DNA of 64,000 nt. Source: Halobaculum sp. MBLA0147. Its GTDB lineage: Archaea > Halobacteriota > Halobacteria > Halobacteriales > Haloferacaceae. Location: contig NZ_JBGKAD010000001.1 of NCBI RefSeq assembly GCF_041361345.1, positions 1,302,001 through 1,366,000 on the forward strand, read 5' to 3'. The position numbers were made by a program, and so were the translations under genes. Within the stretch, counting starts at the first letter, position 1; each line of letters opens with the position of its first letter. Of this stretch, positions 1 to 9,126 are shown one piece after another. The notes below the pieces were generated by a model, which saw only the letters and a program-made list of their open reading frames with translations, had not been told where the DNA came from and searched no databases.

Positions 1-1
1 C

Positions 2-673
2 ACCGCGCCGCTGTGTGGCGCGCACTTCGACAGTGGGCGCCGTCGCTACGAGACGACACCGCGCAACACGGAGTACCACCCCGAGATGGGCCTGCGCGTA
101 CTGCTGTCGTCGCTCGTCCGGACGGGGGCGAAACACGACGTGGCCCTCACGCCGGTGTGTTCGCACGTCTCCCGCCACTACGCCCGCACCTACCTCGCCG
201 TCGACCACTCCGCGACCGCGGCCAACGAAGCTGTCGCCGAACTCGGTCACGTCGCTCACTGTCAAGACTGTCTGTACCGCGAGCACGAGCACGGCCTGCT
301 CGCCGACAGTCCCGAGACGTGTCCCAACTGTGACGGGGACCGCGTCGTCACCGCCGGCCCGCTCTGGCTCGGCCAGGTCGCCGACACGGCGTTCACGACG
401 GCCGTCCGCGAACACGTCACCGACGACATGGGCGAGGCGAAGCGCGCACGGCGACTGCTCGACACGGTCGCGAGCGAACTCGGGACACCGACCCACTACG
501 ACCAACACCGGCTGTGTGAACTGTGGGGGCGACCCGCGTCGGCGATGGACGAGTTCGTCGCGGCGCTCCGAGAGGCGGGCCACGAGGCCACACGCGCTCA
601 CTACGCCGGGACGGCCTTCGAGACGACCGCCGACGTGAGCGAGATCCGCGCCGCGACCGCCCACCTCGACTGA
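2..673 (+). CDS. trm1: tRNA (guanine-26-N2)-dimethyltransferase Trm1, C-terminal part (5' truncated by window edge)
   Basis: The frame is open from base 2, so the gene starts upstream of the window; about 223 residues are visible. Trm1 uses S-adenosylmethionine to dimethylate G26 at the junction of the D and anticodon stems of tRNA. The visible part begins in the conserved APLCGAH segment, followed by FDSGRRRYE and [16 protein letters not shown], which are typical of the end of the methyltransferase domain. Next comes a zinc-binding stretch (CQDC, then CPNC) and the conserved PLWLGQ of the Trm1 C-terminal domain. An in-frame ATG at 86 is internal and is not the start. A 21-bp tandem duplication follows the stop. 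The family call is secure; the N-terminal half cannot be checked. Confidence 0.93.
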   Translation, partial: TAPLCGAHFDSGRRRYETTPRNTEYHPEMGLRVLLSSLVRTGAKHDVALTPVCSHVSRHYARTYLAVDHSATAANEAVAELGHVAHCQDCLYREHEHGLLADSPETCPNCDGDRVVTAGPLWLGQVADTAFTTAVREHVTDDMGEAKRARRLLDTVASELGTPTHYDQHRLCELWGRPASAMDEFVAALREAGHEATRAHYAGTAFETTADVSEIRAATAHLD

Positions 674-697
674 TCGAGAATCCGGACGCTACTCGTC

Positions 698-739
698 GTC
701 TCGGCTGTCGGCGACGGCGTCTCGGCTGTCGGCGACGGC
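698..739. repeat. 21-bp tandem duplication downstream of trm1
   Basis: Two identical 21-bp copies, 698-718 and 719-739, lie 25 bases after the trm1 stop and just before the DUF2070 promoter. This is one of several short tandem duplications found at gene 3' ends in this window. Confidence 0.9.
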
Positions 740-770
740 GTCCGACGCTCGACACACGGAAACAGCGTCG

Positions 771-778
771 TTTTAGTA
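771..778 (+). promoter_or_regulatory. TATA-like box of the DUF2070 gene
   Basis: TTTTAGTA centred about 29 bases before the ATG at 804 fits a leaderless haloarchaeal transcript. It favours ATG 804 over the in-frame GTG at 795, which would lie only about 20 bases away. Confidence 0.6.
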
Positions 779-803
779 CCCACCGTGTCGAACCGTGTGG
801 ACG

Positions 804-2702
804 ATGACGGCCTCACAGAGCAACCTCGCGGGGTTGTCGCGGTTCGTCTTCCGGGCCCCCTCGTGGTACCGCAGCGTGGCCGTCGCCCTGCTGTTGGCGG
901 CCGTCGCGGGCGTCGGGGCCTTCGAGCGCCCGGAGTCCGCGCAGGTGTGGCGCGGCGTCCTCTTCGTCGGCCGCGACGCGTGGGAGGGCGTGTTCTTCGT
1001 CGGGGTCCCGACCGTCGTCGCCGGGATCGGGACCGCGTGGGTGGACCGGTACGTCGGGGGGAAACTGTCCCCGGACCGCGCGATGCTGCTCGCGTTGGCG
1101 TGTGAGGTGTTGCTCGTCGCGGTCCTCGCGGTCGCGGCGACGGTGGCGTACCTCACGCCGCTCGACCAGACGTTCGTCTTCGACAGTCTCGTCGTCGCGC
1201 TCGCGTCCGTCTTCGCGCTGCGACTGCTGGTGATCGTCGCCATCTCGCGGTCGTCGATCCCGGTCGCCGCGATCCCGGCGAGCATCCAGACGGCCGTCTC
1301 CGCGCTGCTGTTGTTCGTCTACAGCGGGACACTCCGCCTCGTCGAGATCGGTGGCCCGATCCAGCGGGCGTTCCTGAACACCTACCTCTCGCGCCCGGAG
1401 GAGGCGCCCGCGGAGTTGTCGGCGATCTCGCCGGACCACTTCCTGCTGTTGGCTGCGACGTGCGTGCTGTACGCCGGCGCGGTCTGGGTGTTCCTCTACG
1501 TCGTCGACCGCCCGTGGCGGGAGTCGTTGGGCGTGTCCGTGTTGGACTTCCTGCAGGGGTTCGTCGGCCACATCACCGAAGGGAGCCGCGAGTTGGAGGA
1601 CTTCTTCGAGCAGTTGGGCGAGGAGGCGGTCGTCCCGGTGACCGTGTTGGGTGTCCGCCGCCCCGACGGGACGGAGAAGGCGCGGTGGGTGTTGCCGATG
1701 ATCCACCCGGGGCCGATGGGCGAGATCGGCGGCGGGAACCTCCCGCTGCGTGTCGCCGAGGAGGTAGAGGGGGTCGGCTTCCCGCCACACGCCACCGCGG
1801 GCCACGACTTCAACCTCGTCACCGAGCGGGAGGTCGACCGGCTGTTGGACGCCGCCGAGCGCGCGGACGCGAAGCTGTCGTACACGGACCGCGCGACCCA
1901 GAGCGTCCGTACCCACTCTGGCGAGGCGTCGGTGCTCGGGCAGGCGTTCGGCGACGACGCGGTGTTGGTCTCGACGTTCGCGCCGGGGTACGCCGACGAC
2001 GTGGAGTACGCCGTCGGGCTCTCCGCGGCGGCCGAGGCCCGCACCAGCGGTCTCGACGACGTACTGCTCGCGGACGCACACAACTCCAACGACGGGTTGG
2101 AGGGGCCGGACCTCGGTCACGTCACGCCCGGCTCCAGCCGGTCGTTCGACATGATGGGTGCCGCCGGCGAGGCGGGCGAGCGGCTCGCGACGGCACCACG
2201 CGGCGAGTTGTCGGTCGGCGTCGGTCACGTCGAGACGCGGTGGGACCCCGAGGACGGTGTCGGCCCGCTCGGAGTGCGTGCGATGGTGACCGAAGTGGAC
2301 GGCCAGCGGACCGCCTACGTGTTGATCGACGGCAACAACATGGAACCGGGGCTGCGCGGCGAGTTGGTGGACGCACTCGACTGCGTCGACGACGCGGAGG
2401 TGTTGACGACGGACACCCACATCGTCAACACGGTGGAGGCGGAGAACCAGGTCGGCGACGAGATCGACTGGGAGCCGCTGGTCGAGGTGGTCCGCGAGGC
2501 GACGGAGGCGGCGTGTGCGGACCTCGAACCCGCCGAGGCCGCGATGGCGACGGAACACGCCGAGGTGACCGTCTTCGGCAACGACCGCACGGAGACGCTC
2601 GCCAGCCACGCCAACGCCGCCGTCCAGATGGGTGGGGCGCTGGCGGCCTCCGTCGTCCTCACGTCGCTGGCGCTGTCGGCGCTGTTGTTCTTCGTCACCT
2701 GA
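804..2702 (+). CDS. DUF2070 family membrane protein
   Basis: About 632 residues. Six hydrophobic segments fill roughly residues 30-250. A large soluble acidic domain follows, and a final hydrophobic segment lies at the C-terminus (about 605-630, ending LFFVT). The soluble part contains PMIHPGPMGEIGG, ATAGHDFN and LLADAHNSND, His/Asp-rich motifs I associate with the archaeal DUF2070 family. The function of that family is not established; the conserved His and Asp hint at metal binding, but that is inference. The gene follows trm1 with its own TATA box and converges with the CDF transporter 38 bases away. I chose ATG 804 because of promoter spacing. Confidence 0.8.
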   Translation: MTASQSNLAGLSRFVFRAPSWYRSVAVALLLAAVAGVGAFERPESAQVWRGVLFVGRDAWEGVFFVGVPTVVAGIGTAWVDRYVGGKLSPDRAMLLALACEVLLVAVLAVAATVAYLTPLDQTFVFDSLVVALASVFALRLLVIVAISRSSIPVAAIPASIQTAVSALLLFVYSGTLRLVEIGGPIQRAFLNTYLSRPEEAPAELSAISPDHFLLLAATCVLYAGAVWVFLYVVDRPWRESLGVSVLDFLQGFVGHITEGSRELEDFFEQLGEEAVVPVTVLGVRRPDGTEKARWVLPMIHPGPMGEIGGGNLPLRVAEEVEGVGFPPHATAGHDFNLVTEREVDRLLDAAERADAKLSYTDRATQSVRTHSGEASVLGQAFGDDAVLVSTFAPGYADDVEYAVGLSAAAEARTSGLDDVLLADAHNSNDGLEGPDLGHVTPGSSRSFDMMGAAGEAGERLATAPRGELSVGVGHVETRWDPEDGVGPLGVRAMVTEVDGQRTAYVLIDGNNMEPGLRGELVDALDCVDDAEVLTTDTHIVNTVEAENQVGDEIDWEPLVEVVREATEAACADLEPAEAAMATEHAEVTVFGNDRTETLASHANAAVQMGGALAASVVLTSLALSALLFFVT

Positions 2703-2739
2703 TCGACTCGCCGTGGAGCGTTCGTCGTCGGCGTGCCGT

Positions 2740-3705
2740 TCACCCCTCCGCCTCGACGTAGACGATCGAGACGCGGTCGTCCGTCTCGCGGAGGGCGCTC
2801 TCGACGGCGGTGGTCGCGGCGTCGACACCCGCGGTGTCGAGATCCGGGTCGAAACTCACGTCGGCGGTGACGAGCACCTGGCTGGCACCGACGAACATCG
2901 TCCGGAGCGCGTCAACGTGGACGACGCCGTCGGTGTCGGCGGCCGCCGCGCGGAGTGCGTCTTCGCGTCCCGGAGACAGCGACTCACCCAACAGGAGCCG
3001 CTTGTTCTGCCACGCCAGCGCGAGCGCGAACCCCATCAGGAGGAGTCCGATCAACAGCGCCGTCGCGGCGTCGAACGCCTCGACACCGGTGACGCGGGTG
3101 AGCACGATCCCGACGAGCGCGATGACGGCGCCGCCGAGTGCGACGGCGTCCTCGGTGAACGCCGTCAGCGTGGTCACGTCGCTCGTCTCCCGGAACGCCT
3201 CGCGGATCCCGGACCAGTCGTACGTCTCGATCTGCCGCTGGAGTTCCCCGTTCGCCTTGGCGAGCGCCCACGTCTCGAAGACGATGGCGGCGCTCAACAC
3301 GCCGACGCTCAACTGGAACGTCGACAGCGGCACTAGTGCCGTGAAGTCGATCCCGGCGATCACGACCTCGCGTGGGCCGCCGCCGTGGCCGCCGTGGCTC
3401 GTCAGCGCGGAGTAGCCGTGTTTGAACGACTCCCACCCGGCGATGCCGAACAGGAGCACGGAGACGAGAAACGAGTAGAAGAACTGTGCCTTGCCGTAGC
3501 CGAACGGGTGTGTCTGCGTCGCCTCCCGCGCAGAGTACCGGATACCGATCAACAGGAACACCTGGTTCCCGGTGTCGGAGACGGAGTGGTACGCCTCCGA
3601 GAGCATCGACGGGCTCCCCGACGCGAGGAAGGCGAAGAACTTCAACACCGCGATCGCACCGTTCGCGATCAGCGCGGCGATCACGACGGACTTGCTTCCA
3701 GCCAT
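2740..3705 (-). CDS. cation diffusion facilitator (CDF) family transporter
   Basis: About 321 residues with about six membrane segments and a soluble C-terminal domain of about 95 residues, the classic CDF layout. It is expected to export divalent cations (Zn, Mn, Fe or Co) by proton antiport; the metal cannot be told from sequence. Metal-site candidates are the HSVSD motif in EAYHSVSDTGNQ near residue 43 and the ED of FTEDAVALGG in a later helix. A Gly/His-rich loop (SHGGHGGGP, about residue 105) may help capture metal. The TATA box at 3731-3740 favours the ATG at 3705 over the GTG six bases upstream. The closest relatives I recall are ZnT9-like CDFs. Confidence 0.88.
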   Translation of the reverse strand: MAGSKSVVIAALIANGAIAVLKFFAFLASGSPSMLSEAYHSVSDTGNQVFLLIGIRYSAREATQTHPFGYGKAQFFYSFLVSVLLFGIAGWESFKHGYSALTSHGGHGGGPREVVIAGIDFTALVPLSTFQLSVGVLSAAIVFETWALAKANGELQRQIETYDWSGIREAFRETSDVTTLTAFTEDAVALGGAVIALVGIVLTRVTGVEAFDAATALLIGLLLMGFALALAWQNKRLLLGESLSPGREDALRAAAADTDGVVHVDALRTMFVGASQVLVTADVSFDPDLDTAGVDAATTAVESALRETDDRVSIVYVEAEG

Positions 3706-3730
3706 CGTCACCCGCGACGAGACGTGTGGG

Positions 3731-3740
3731 CATAATACCC
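3731..3740 (-). promoter_or_regulatory. TATA-like box of the CDF transporter gene
   Basis: On the minus strand GGGTATTATG lies about 30 bases before the ATG at 3705, consistent with a leaderless or nearly leaderless transcript. Confidence 0.6.
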
Positions 3741-3819
3741 CGGGGCGTGGCTGCCTCGCCGACTGGACGAGGCGGCCGCGTCGCCCGTCGCCGACGGCGG
3801 GGCCGGACTCACCGGTCGG

Positions 3820-4467
3820 TCACGGGGTCGCACACGCCAACGACGTCGTGATGAACCCACGGGCGTAGCCCGTCTGCCGGACCGCGACGGTCGTCGCCGA
3901 CTCGTTGCAGTCGAACCACTCCCGCTCGCGGTTCGAGACGACCACGCCACGGTCGTCGCGGTCCGCCCGGACGGCGATGACGTACCGCCCCGGTTCGCGG
4001 AGGTCGACGAGCAGTTCGCCCGCCGCGGGGAGCGCGTCTGTGCGGTCGACCACACTCTCCCCGTTCAGCCAGACGCGCGTTTCGACACGTCGCTCTGCGT
4101 CGGTCGCGTTGCGGATCACGACCTCGTGGGGCTCGACGTCCGGCGGACGGGCGTCGTCGCTGCCGACGGCGACGGTCGCGACCGGGTCGCTCGCGTAGCC
4201 GGCGGTCGCTCCCGCCGTCGGCGTCGGCCAGTCCGGCCCCACGTCGGCGTGGGTGGGGGTCACGGAGACGGCACGTGCGGTCGGTGTCTCGTCGGTGGGT
4301 GACCGGGCGGTCGGGTCGGCGTCGGCGGACTCGGTGTCGGACTGCGGCCGCCTGGTGTCGCCGGGTGTCTCCGTCGCCGGGGTTGCGACGCGGTCGAGAC
4401 AGCCGCCGGCCGCGACGGCCGCGACGGCGGCGAGGAGGCCGCGACGGGAGGGCGTGTGTTCGGGCAC
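3820..4467 (-). CDS. Tat-type secreted lipoprotein, Ig-like, WFDCN family
   Basis: 215 residues. The N-terminus carries a twin-arginine motif (SRRGLLA, Arg 8-9), an Ala-rich hydrophobic core and a lipobox-type Cys at 23, so it is probably exported folded and lipid-anchored. A Thr/Pro/Asp-rich linker follows. The last 120 residues look like a small beta-sandwich (HEVVIRNATDAERRVETRV, then GRYVIAVRADRDD), then the motif WFDCNESATT and a final Cys in LACATP. The protein at 43318-43890 has the same plan and the same WFDCN and terminal-Cys motifs, so they are paralogs. The two conserved Cys could form a disulfide outside the cell. Function unknown. The start is GTG, supported by AGACTTGTAC at 4491-4500. 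Confidence 0.75.
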   Translation of the reverse strand: MPEHTPSRRGLLAAVAAVAAGGCLDRVATPATETPGDTRRPQSDTESADADPTARSPTDETPTARAVSVTPTHADVGPDWPTPTAGATAGYASDPVATVAVGSDDARPPDVEPHEVVIRNATDAERRVETRVWLNGESVVDRTDALPAAGELLVDLREPGRYVIAVRADRDDRGVVVSNREREWFDCNESATTVAVRQTGYARGFITTSLACATP

Positions 4468-4585
4468 GTGTGACGACTCTCCGACGGCGGGTACAAGTCT
4501 TGTGTCGGGGCGACGAGAGACGAGCGAGAGGTCCGTGAGTCGTCGAACGCCCGCGAGTCGAGAAGAGACGGGGCACCCGGCGTCG

Positions 4586-5809
4586 CTACTCCTCGCCGGA
4601 CTCGAAGTGGTCGCCCGCGGCGGCGGGGATGCGGGTCTTCCCGAACAGCGCCAACACGAGGATCACGGTCACGAACGGGATCGTCCGCACGAGCGGGCCG
4701 GGGATCGACAACACGCCGCCGGCCTGCAACCCGAGTTGGAGCTGAGTGAGCGAGGTGAACAGCATCGTCGACAGCAGCGCGCCGATCGGGTCGTAGTTGC
4801 CGAACAGGTACGCGACGATGGCGATGAACCCGCGCCCGTTGACCATCGTCGCCCCCGCGCCGGTGAACCCGCGCAACGAGATCGACAGCGCCGCGCCGCC
4901 GAACCCGGACAACACACCCGACAACAGGACCGCGGCGTACCGCACCCGCGAGACGTTCACGCCCGCGGTGTCGAGTGCAGACGGGTTCTCGCCGGAGGCG
5001 CGTACCCACCGACCGAACGTCGTCCGCCGGAGCAGCCACCACGACCCCGCGACCGCGACGAACAGCATGTACACGGTCGGGGAGGCGTCGAACAACGCCC
5101 CGAGGAACGGGAGTTCCGACAGGACCGGCACCGTCACCGTCCCGAACGAGGGGATCGTCGGGGAGTTCTTCGACCCGAAGATCACGACGGAGGCGAACGG
5201 CGCCAACCCCAACGCGATCAGCCAGATCGCCAGCCCCGCGATGATCTGGTCGGCCCGGAACTCGATACACGCGACCGCGAACAGCAAGGCGAGCAGCGTC
5301 GAGGCGAACACACCCCCGGCGAGTCCGACCCAGACGCTCCCAGTGAACTGCGTCACGGCGGCGGCGACGAACGCCGAGATGATGAGCAGCCCCTCCAGCC
5401 CGATGTTGATGACGCCGGACTTCTCCGCGAAGATCCCGCCCAGCGCCGCGAACGCGATGGGCACCGTCCGGCGGAGCGTCGCCGCCAGCGTCCCCTTCGC
5501 GAAGAGGATCGAGACGACCTGTCCCGCCGTCGACGACGGCGCCGCCACGCCGATCGCCACCAGCACCCCGAACGCCGCCAGCACGACGCCCGCGACGAAC
5601 TGGCCGAGGCTGGCGTCCGCGAGCCGATCCGCGACCGACGAGCCGGTGTCCGTCGACTCCGCGTCCGTCGTGTCGGGCTCGGACTCTGCGTCCGTCGTGT
5701 CGGGGTCCGTCGACTCCGCGTCCGGCACCGACTCGTCGGTCTCCGTCGACTCGGTTCCGTCGATCTGGTTCGAACGCCCGTCGTCTCCCGCCGTCGGATC
5801 GTCACTCAT
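4586..5809 (-). CDS. ABC transporter permease, BMP/nucleoside-type uptake system (second permease)
   Basis: 407 residues. The first 75 residues are a repetitive Asp/Glu/Ser/Thr-rich cytoplasmic head (TDAESEPDTTDAESTDTGSS). About nine membrane segments of the branched-chain/sugar permease superfamily follow. Diagnostic stretches are AALGGIFAEKSGVINIGLEG near residue 125 and ASGENPSALDTAGVN near 270. It forms the membrane channel together with the upstream permease. The ATG at 5809 overlaps the stop of that gene in an ATGA, indicating translational coupling. It is the last gene of the operon. Known homologs transport purine nucleosides; the substrate here is inferred. Confidence 0.88.
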   Translation of the reverse strand: MSDDPTAGDDGRSNQIDGTESTETDESVPDAESTDPDTTDAESEPDTTDAESTDTGSSVADRLADASLGQFVAGVVLAAFGVLVAIGVAAPSSTAGQVVSILFAKGTLAATLRRTVPIAFAALGGIFAEKSGVINIGLEGLLIISAFVAAAVTQFTGSVWVGLAGGVFASTLLALLFAVACIEFRADQIIAGLAIWLIALGLAPFASVVIFGSKNSPTIPSFGTVTVPVLSELPFLGALFDASPTVYMLFVAVAGSWWLLRRTTFGRWVRASGENPSALDTAGVNVSRVRYAAVLLSGVLSGFGGAALSISLRGFTGAGATMVNGRGFIAIVAYLFGNYDPIGALLSTMLFTSLTQLQLGLQAGGVLSIPGPLVRTIPFVTVILVLALFGKTRIPAAAGDHFESGEE

Positions 5810-7206
5810 CGGTCGTCACCTCCCTCGGGTGCGGCCGTGTCGTCGGAAGCCGTCGAGCCCGTCGCCGTATCCGGTATCGTGTCGTCGGTCGTCTGTCCCT
5901 CCGTCGTCGCGTCCGCGGCGGTGTCACCAGTCTCCGGACCGTCCGTGTCCCCGACCGGCCGGCCGCCGTCGGTGGCGACGGCCTCCGACCCGGCGTCGTC
6001 CGGGAGGTAGCGCCGCCCGAGCAGCCGGAAGAACTCCGGCATCGCGACGAACAACACGATCAGCCCGCGGATCACGCCGACGAGTTCCGGCGGTACGTCG
6101 GTGGCGACGCTGACGTTGATCGAGCCGGACTTCAGGACGCCGAACAGCAGCCCGGCGGCCAACACGCCGATCGGGTTGTTGCCCGCGAGGATGGTGACGG
6201 TGATGCCGTCGAAGCCGTACGCCGGCACGTTCGTCTGGAAGTTGCCGAGTTTCATCATCACGTACGCCGCGCCGCCGATCCCGCCGAGGGCACCCGACAG
6301 CGTCATCGCCGCGACGACCGTCCGCGAGGCGTCGACGCCGCCGTACTCCGCGGCCGGCGGCTGGAGCCCACTCGTGCGGACGTCGTAGCCGAACGCGGTC
6401 GCCGCCAGCAGGTACGCCGCCGCGACCGCCAGCGTGATCGCCAGCGCCAACGCCACCACGGAGAAGTCCGCGGTCTCGGGGAAGACGACCCGCGGGAACT
6501 GCGCGAACGCCGGCAGCGTCCGGGTCTGCGTGGCGAAGCTCTCCGGGTCCTTGAACTCCGCCTGGACGAGGTACAAGACGACGTTCGTCGCCACGAAGTT
6601 GAGCATGATCGTCGTGATCACCTCGTTGGCGTCCGCGTACGCCTTCAGCGCACCCGGGATCGCCCCGTACAGCCCGCCGAAGACGGCGCCAGTCGCCACC
6701 CCCAGCGGGAGGATCACGAGCGTGCCGACGAGCCCGGTCACCGCCTGTGAGGCGGCGTAGGTGACGACCGCCGTCGCCAGCCCGCCGACGACCATCTGGC
6801 CCTGCGTCCCGATGTTGAACACGCCCGCCTTGAACGCGACCGCGACGGAGAGCCCGGTGAACACGAGGATCGTCGTCTCCCCGAGCGTCGTCGCGAGTTT
6901 GCCGTTCGTCGGGTCCGCCAGCGGGTTCCCGAACGCGCCGAGGAACAGTTGGTCGTAGACGACCAGCGGGTCGTAACAGGAGCCGAAGAACGCCGCCCGC
7001 GAACAGCCCGCGACCAGCCCGGCCGTGTAGATCAACACCGCCCCCACCGCGACCGACAGCAGCAGCGCCGACACCGAGATCGCCACCCGCTCGCGGGCGG
7101 AGGCACTCGTCAGCCGGTCGAGCACCGTCCGGAGTCGTGTCGCGAGGTCGCCGCCCCCGTCCCCGTCGTCGCCGGGCGTCACCCCGGTCGAGCCGGCGTC
7201 ACTCAC
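5806..7206 (-). CDS. ABC transporter permease, BMP/nucleoside-type uptake system (first permease)
   Basis: 466 residues from a GTG that overlaps the end of the ATPase gene by 8 bases. A short acidic N-terminus leads into about ten membrane segments with FKAGVFNIGTQGQMVVGG, GAIPGALKAYADANEVIT and ILAGNNPIGVLAAGLLFG, conserved in the larger of the two permeases of BmpA-linked systems. About 65 acidic, low-complexity residues close the protein. The open frame extends to 7356, but only the GTG at 7206 keeps the tight operon spacing. It pairs with the permease at 4586-5809 and with the ATPase at 7199-8965. Confidence 0.88.
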   Translation of the reverse strand: MSDAGSTGVTPGDDGDGGGDLATRLRTVLDRLTSASARERVAISVSALLLSVAVGAVLIYTAGLVAGCSRAAFFGSCYDPLVVYDQLFLGAFGNPLADPTNGKLATTLGETTILVFTGLSVAVAFKAGVFNIGTQGQMVVGGLATAVVTYAASQAVTGLVGTLVILPLGVATGAVFGGLYGAIPGALKAYADANEVITTIMLNFVATNVVLYLVQAEFKDPESFATQTRTLPAFAQFPRVVFPETADFSVVALALAITLAVAAAYLLAATAFGYDVRTSGLQPPAAEYGGVDASRTVVAAMTLSGALGGIGGAAYVMMKLGNFQTNVPAYGFDGITVTILAGNNPIGVLAAGLLFGVLKSGSINVSVATDVPPELVGVIRGLIVLFVAMPEFFRLLGRRYLPDDAGSEAVATDGGRPVGDTDGPETGDTAADATTEGQTTDDTIPDTATGSTASDDTAAPEGGDDR

Positions 7207-8965
7207 CGTCCCGCACCTCCTCGTCGCCGCCGGCCGTGACCGGTGACGTGTCGGGGTCGCCCGTCGCCGAACCTGACGTGTCTGTCGCGTCCGTCGGCGC
7301 CGTCCCCGCGTCCGTCGCATCGGCGCTGGCGCCAGGTGCCTCGCCCGACGCGTCACCCGCGGTCCCGTCCGCGGGTGTCGTCGCGGCGACGCGCTCGACG
7401 CGTGGCACCGTCTCGGCGTCCTCGCCGGCCATCAACAGGCCGAGTTGCTCCTCGGAGACCGCGTCCGGGTCCACCACGTCGACGACGGACCCTTGGTGCA
7501 TCACGGCGAGGCGATCCGACAGCTCCCGCACCTCGTCGAGTTTCGAGGAGACGAGGAGGATGGCCGTGCCGCCGCCACGGAGGTCGATCAGCCGATCGTG
7601 GATGAACTCCGTCGAGCCGATGTCGACCCCCCGCGTCGGGTGCGAGGCGACGAGACACGACGGGTCGCGGGCCACCTCGCGGCCGACGACGAACTTCTGT
7701 TGGTTGCCGCCGGACAGCGACTCCGCGCTGGCGTCGGGGTCCGGCGGGCGCACGTCGTACTCCTCGACGATCGCCGCGGCGTGCTCGCGGGTCGTCGTCC
7801 AGTCGATCCGGCCCCCACGCGAGAACGGCTCGTCGTGTTGGCTCCCGAGCAGCCCGTTCGCGGTGAGGTCGAACGGCATCACCAGCCCGCGCTCCTGACG
7901 GTCTTCGGGGACGTACGCCATCCCGCGGCGGGCGCGTTCGCGCCGCGAGACGCCGCGCAGTGACTCGTCGTCCAGTCGGATCTCCCCGGCCTCCGGCCGC
8001 GTGAGCCCGGTGACGGCCTCGATCAACTCCGACTGGCCGTTGCCGTCGACCCCGGCGATCCCGAGGATCTCCCCCTCGCGAACCGCCAGGTTCACGCCGT
8101 CGACCGCTCGCACGCCGCGGTCGTCCGTCACGACCAACTCGGAGACGTCGAGCACCGTCTCGCCGGGCCGGACGGCCGGCGTCTCCGTCTCCAAGACGAC
8201 GCCACGGCCGACCATCATCTCCGCCAACTCCTCGCGCGTGGTCGTGTTCGCGTCGACGGTGCCGACCTTCTCCCCGTCGCGTAACACGGTCACGTCGTCG
8301 GCGGCATCCATCGCCTCGCCGAGTTTGTGGGTGATGAAGAGTATCGTCTTCCCGGCCGCCGTCAGTTCCTCGAAGACGCGGAACAGGTCTTCGACCTCCT
8401 GTGGGGTGAGCACCGCCGTCGGCTCGTCGAGGATCAACACGTCCGCGCCGCGGTACAGCGCCTTGAGGATCTCGACGCGCTGTTGGACGCCGACGGAGAC
8501 GTCCGCGATCTGTGCGTCCGGGTCCACGTCGAAGCCGTACCGGTCCGAGAGGTCTCGCACCGCCTCGCGGCCGGCCTCGCGGTCGACCGCGAGGCCGCCC
8601 CACTTCGTCGGCTCGTCGCCGAGCGTGACGTTCTCCGCGACCGTCATCGTGTCGACCAGCATGAAGTGCTGGTGGATCATCCCGACCCCGGCCTCGATGG
8701 CGTCCCGCGGGGAGTCGAACGTCGACGGGGGCGCGCGCACGTCGCCCGTCGCGTCCGTCTCGAGTCCGTCGGGGTCGACGTACACCGACCCCTCCGTGGG
8801 GCGGTACAACCCGTAGAGGACGTTCATCAGGGTCGTCTTGCCGGCCCCGTTCTCCCCCAAGAGCGCGTGGACGGAGCCACGCTCGACGGACAGCGTCACC
8901 TCGTCGTTGGCGACGACGCCGGGGAACCGTTTCGTGATCCGTTCCAGACGAACCGCTTCGACCAT
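7199..8965 (-). CDS. ABC transporter ATP-binding protein with two ABC domains (BMP/nucleoside or sugar uptake)
   Basis: 588 residues holding two fused nucleotide-binding domains. Domain 1 has Walker A GENGAGKTT at 37-45, Q-loop MIHQHFMLVD, signature VGVQQRVEI and Walker B VLILDEPTAVLTP. Domain 2 has a degenerate Walker A, GVDGNGQSEL, with no Lys, signature LSGGNQQKF, and an altered Walker B (CLVASHPTRGVD). So domain 1 is the likely active ATPase, the usual arrangement in ribose- and nucleoside-type importers. About 60 residues of Ala/Thr/Asp-rich tail follow. The ATG at 8965 has TTTATTG about 30 bases upstream. It is the second gene of the operon after the binding lipoprotein. Confidence 0.93.
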   Translation of the reverse strand: MVEAVRLERITKRFPGVVANDEVTLSVERGSVHALLGENGAGKTTLMNVLYGLYRPTEGSVYVDPDGLETDATGDVRAPPSTFDSPRDAIEAGVGMIHQHFMLVDTMTVAENVTLGDEPTKWGGLAVDREAGREAVRDLSDRYGFDVDPDAQIADVSVGVQQRVEILKALYRGADVLILDEPTAVLTPQEVEDLFRVFEELTAAGKTILFITHKLGEAMDAADDVTVLRDGEKVGTVDANTTTREELAEMMVGRGVVLETETPAVRPGETVLDVSELVVTDDRGVRAVDGVNLAVREGEILGIAGVDGNGQSELIEAVTGLTRPEAGEIRLDDESLRGVSRRERARRGMAYVPEDRQERGLVMPFDLTANGLLGSQHDEPFSRGGRIDWTTTREHAAAIVEEYDVRPPDPDASAESLSGGNQQKFVVGREVARDPSCLVASHPTRGVDIGSTEFIHDRLIDLRGGGTAILLVSSKLDEVRELSDRLAVMHQGSVVDVVDPDAVSEEQLGLLMAGEDAETVPRVERVAATTPADGTAGDASGEAPGASADATDAGTAPTDATDTSGSATGDPDTSPVTAGGDEEVRDGE

Positions 8966-8990
8966 CCTGTGCCCCGTTTCGCCGGTCGGT

Positions 8991-9000
8991 CAATAAACCC
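8991..9000 (-). promoter_or_regulatory. TATA-like box before the ABC ATPase gene
   Basis: GGGTTTATTG on the minus strand lies about 30 bases upstream of the ATG at 8965. It suggests the ATPase-permease part can be transcribed separately from the binding-protein gene. Confidence 0.6.
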
Positions 9001-9126
9001 CGCGTTCTGGCCGACAGACGGCGTGAACAGTACGAAAACGGAGGGTGCGACGGCCGGTGCTACGCGGCCCGGGCGGGCCGCAGGTAGGGTGGACCGTGAT
9101 TCGGACCCTCGTGATCGATCCCGAGT

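Noticed and set aside
813-2828. 671-codon minus-strand frame opposite DUF2070
   Set aside because: Arg/Asp/Gly-rich shadow of the plus-strand gene, which has clear membrane segments and its own promoter.
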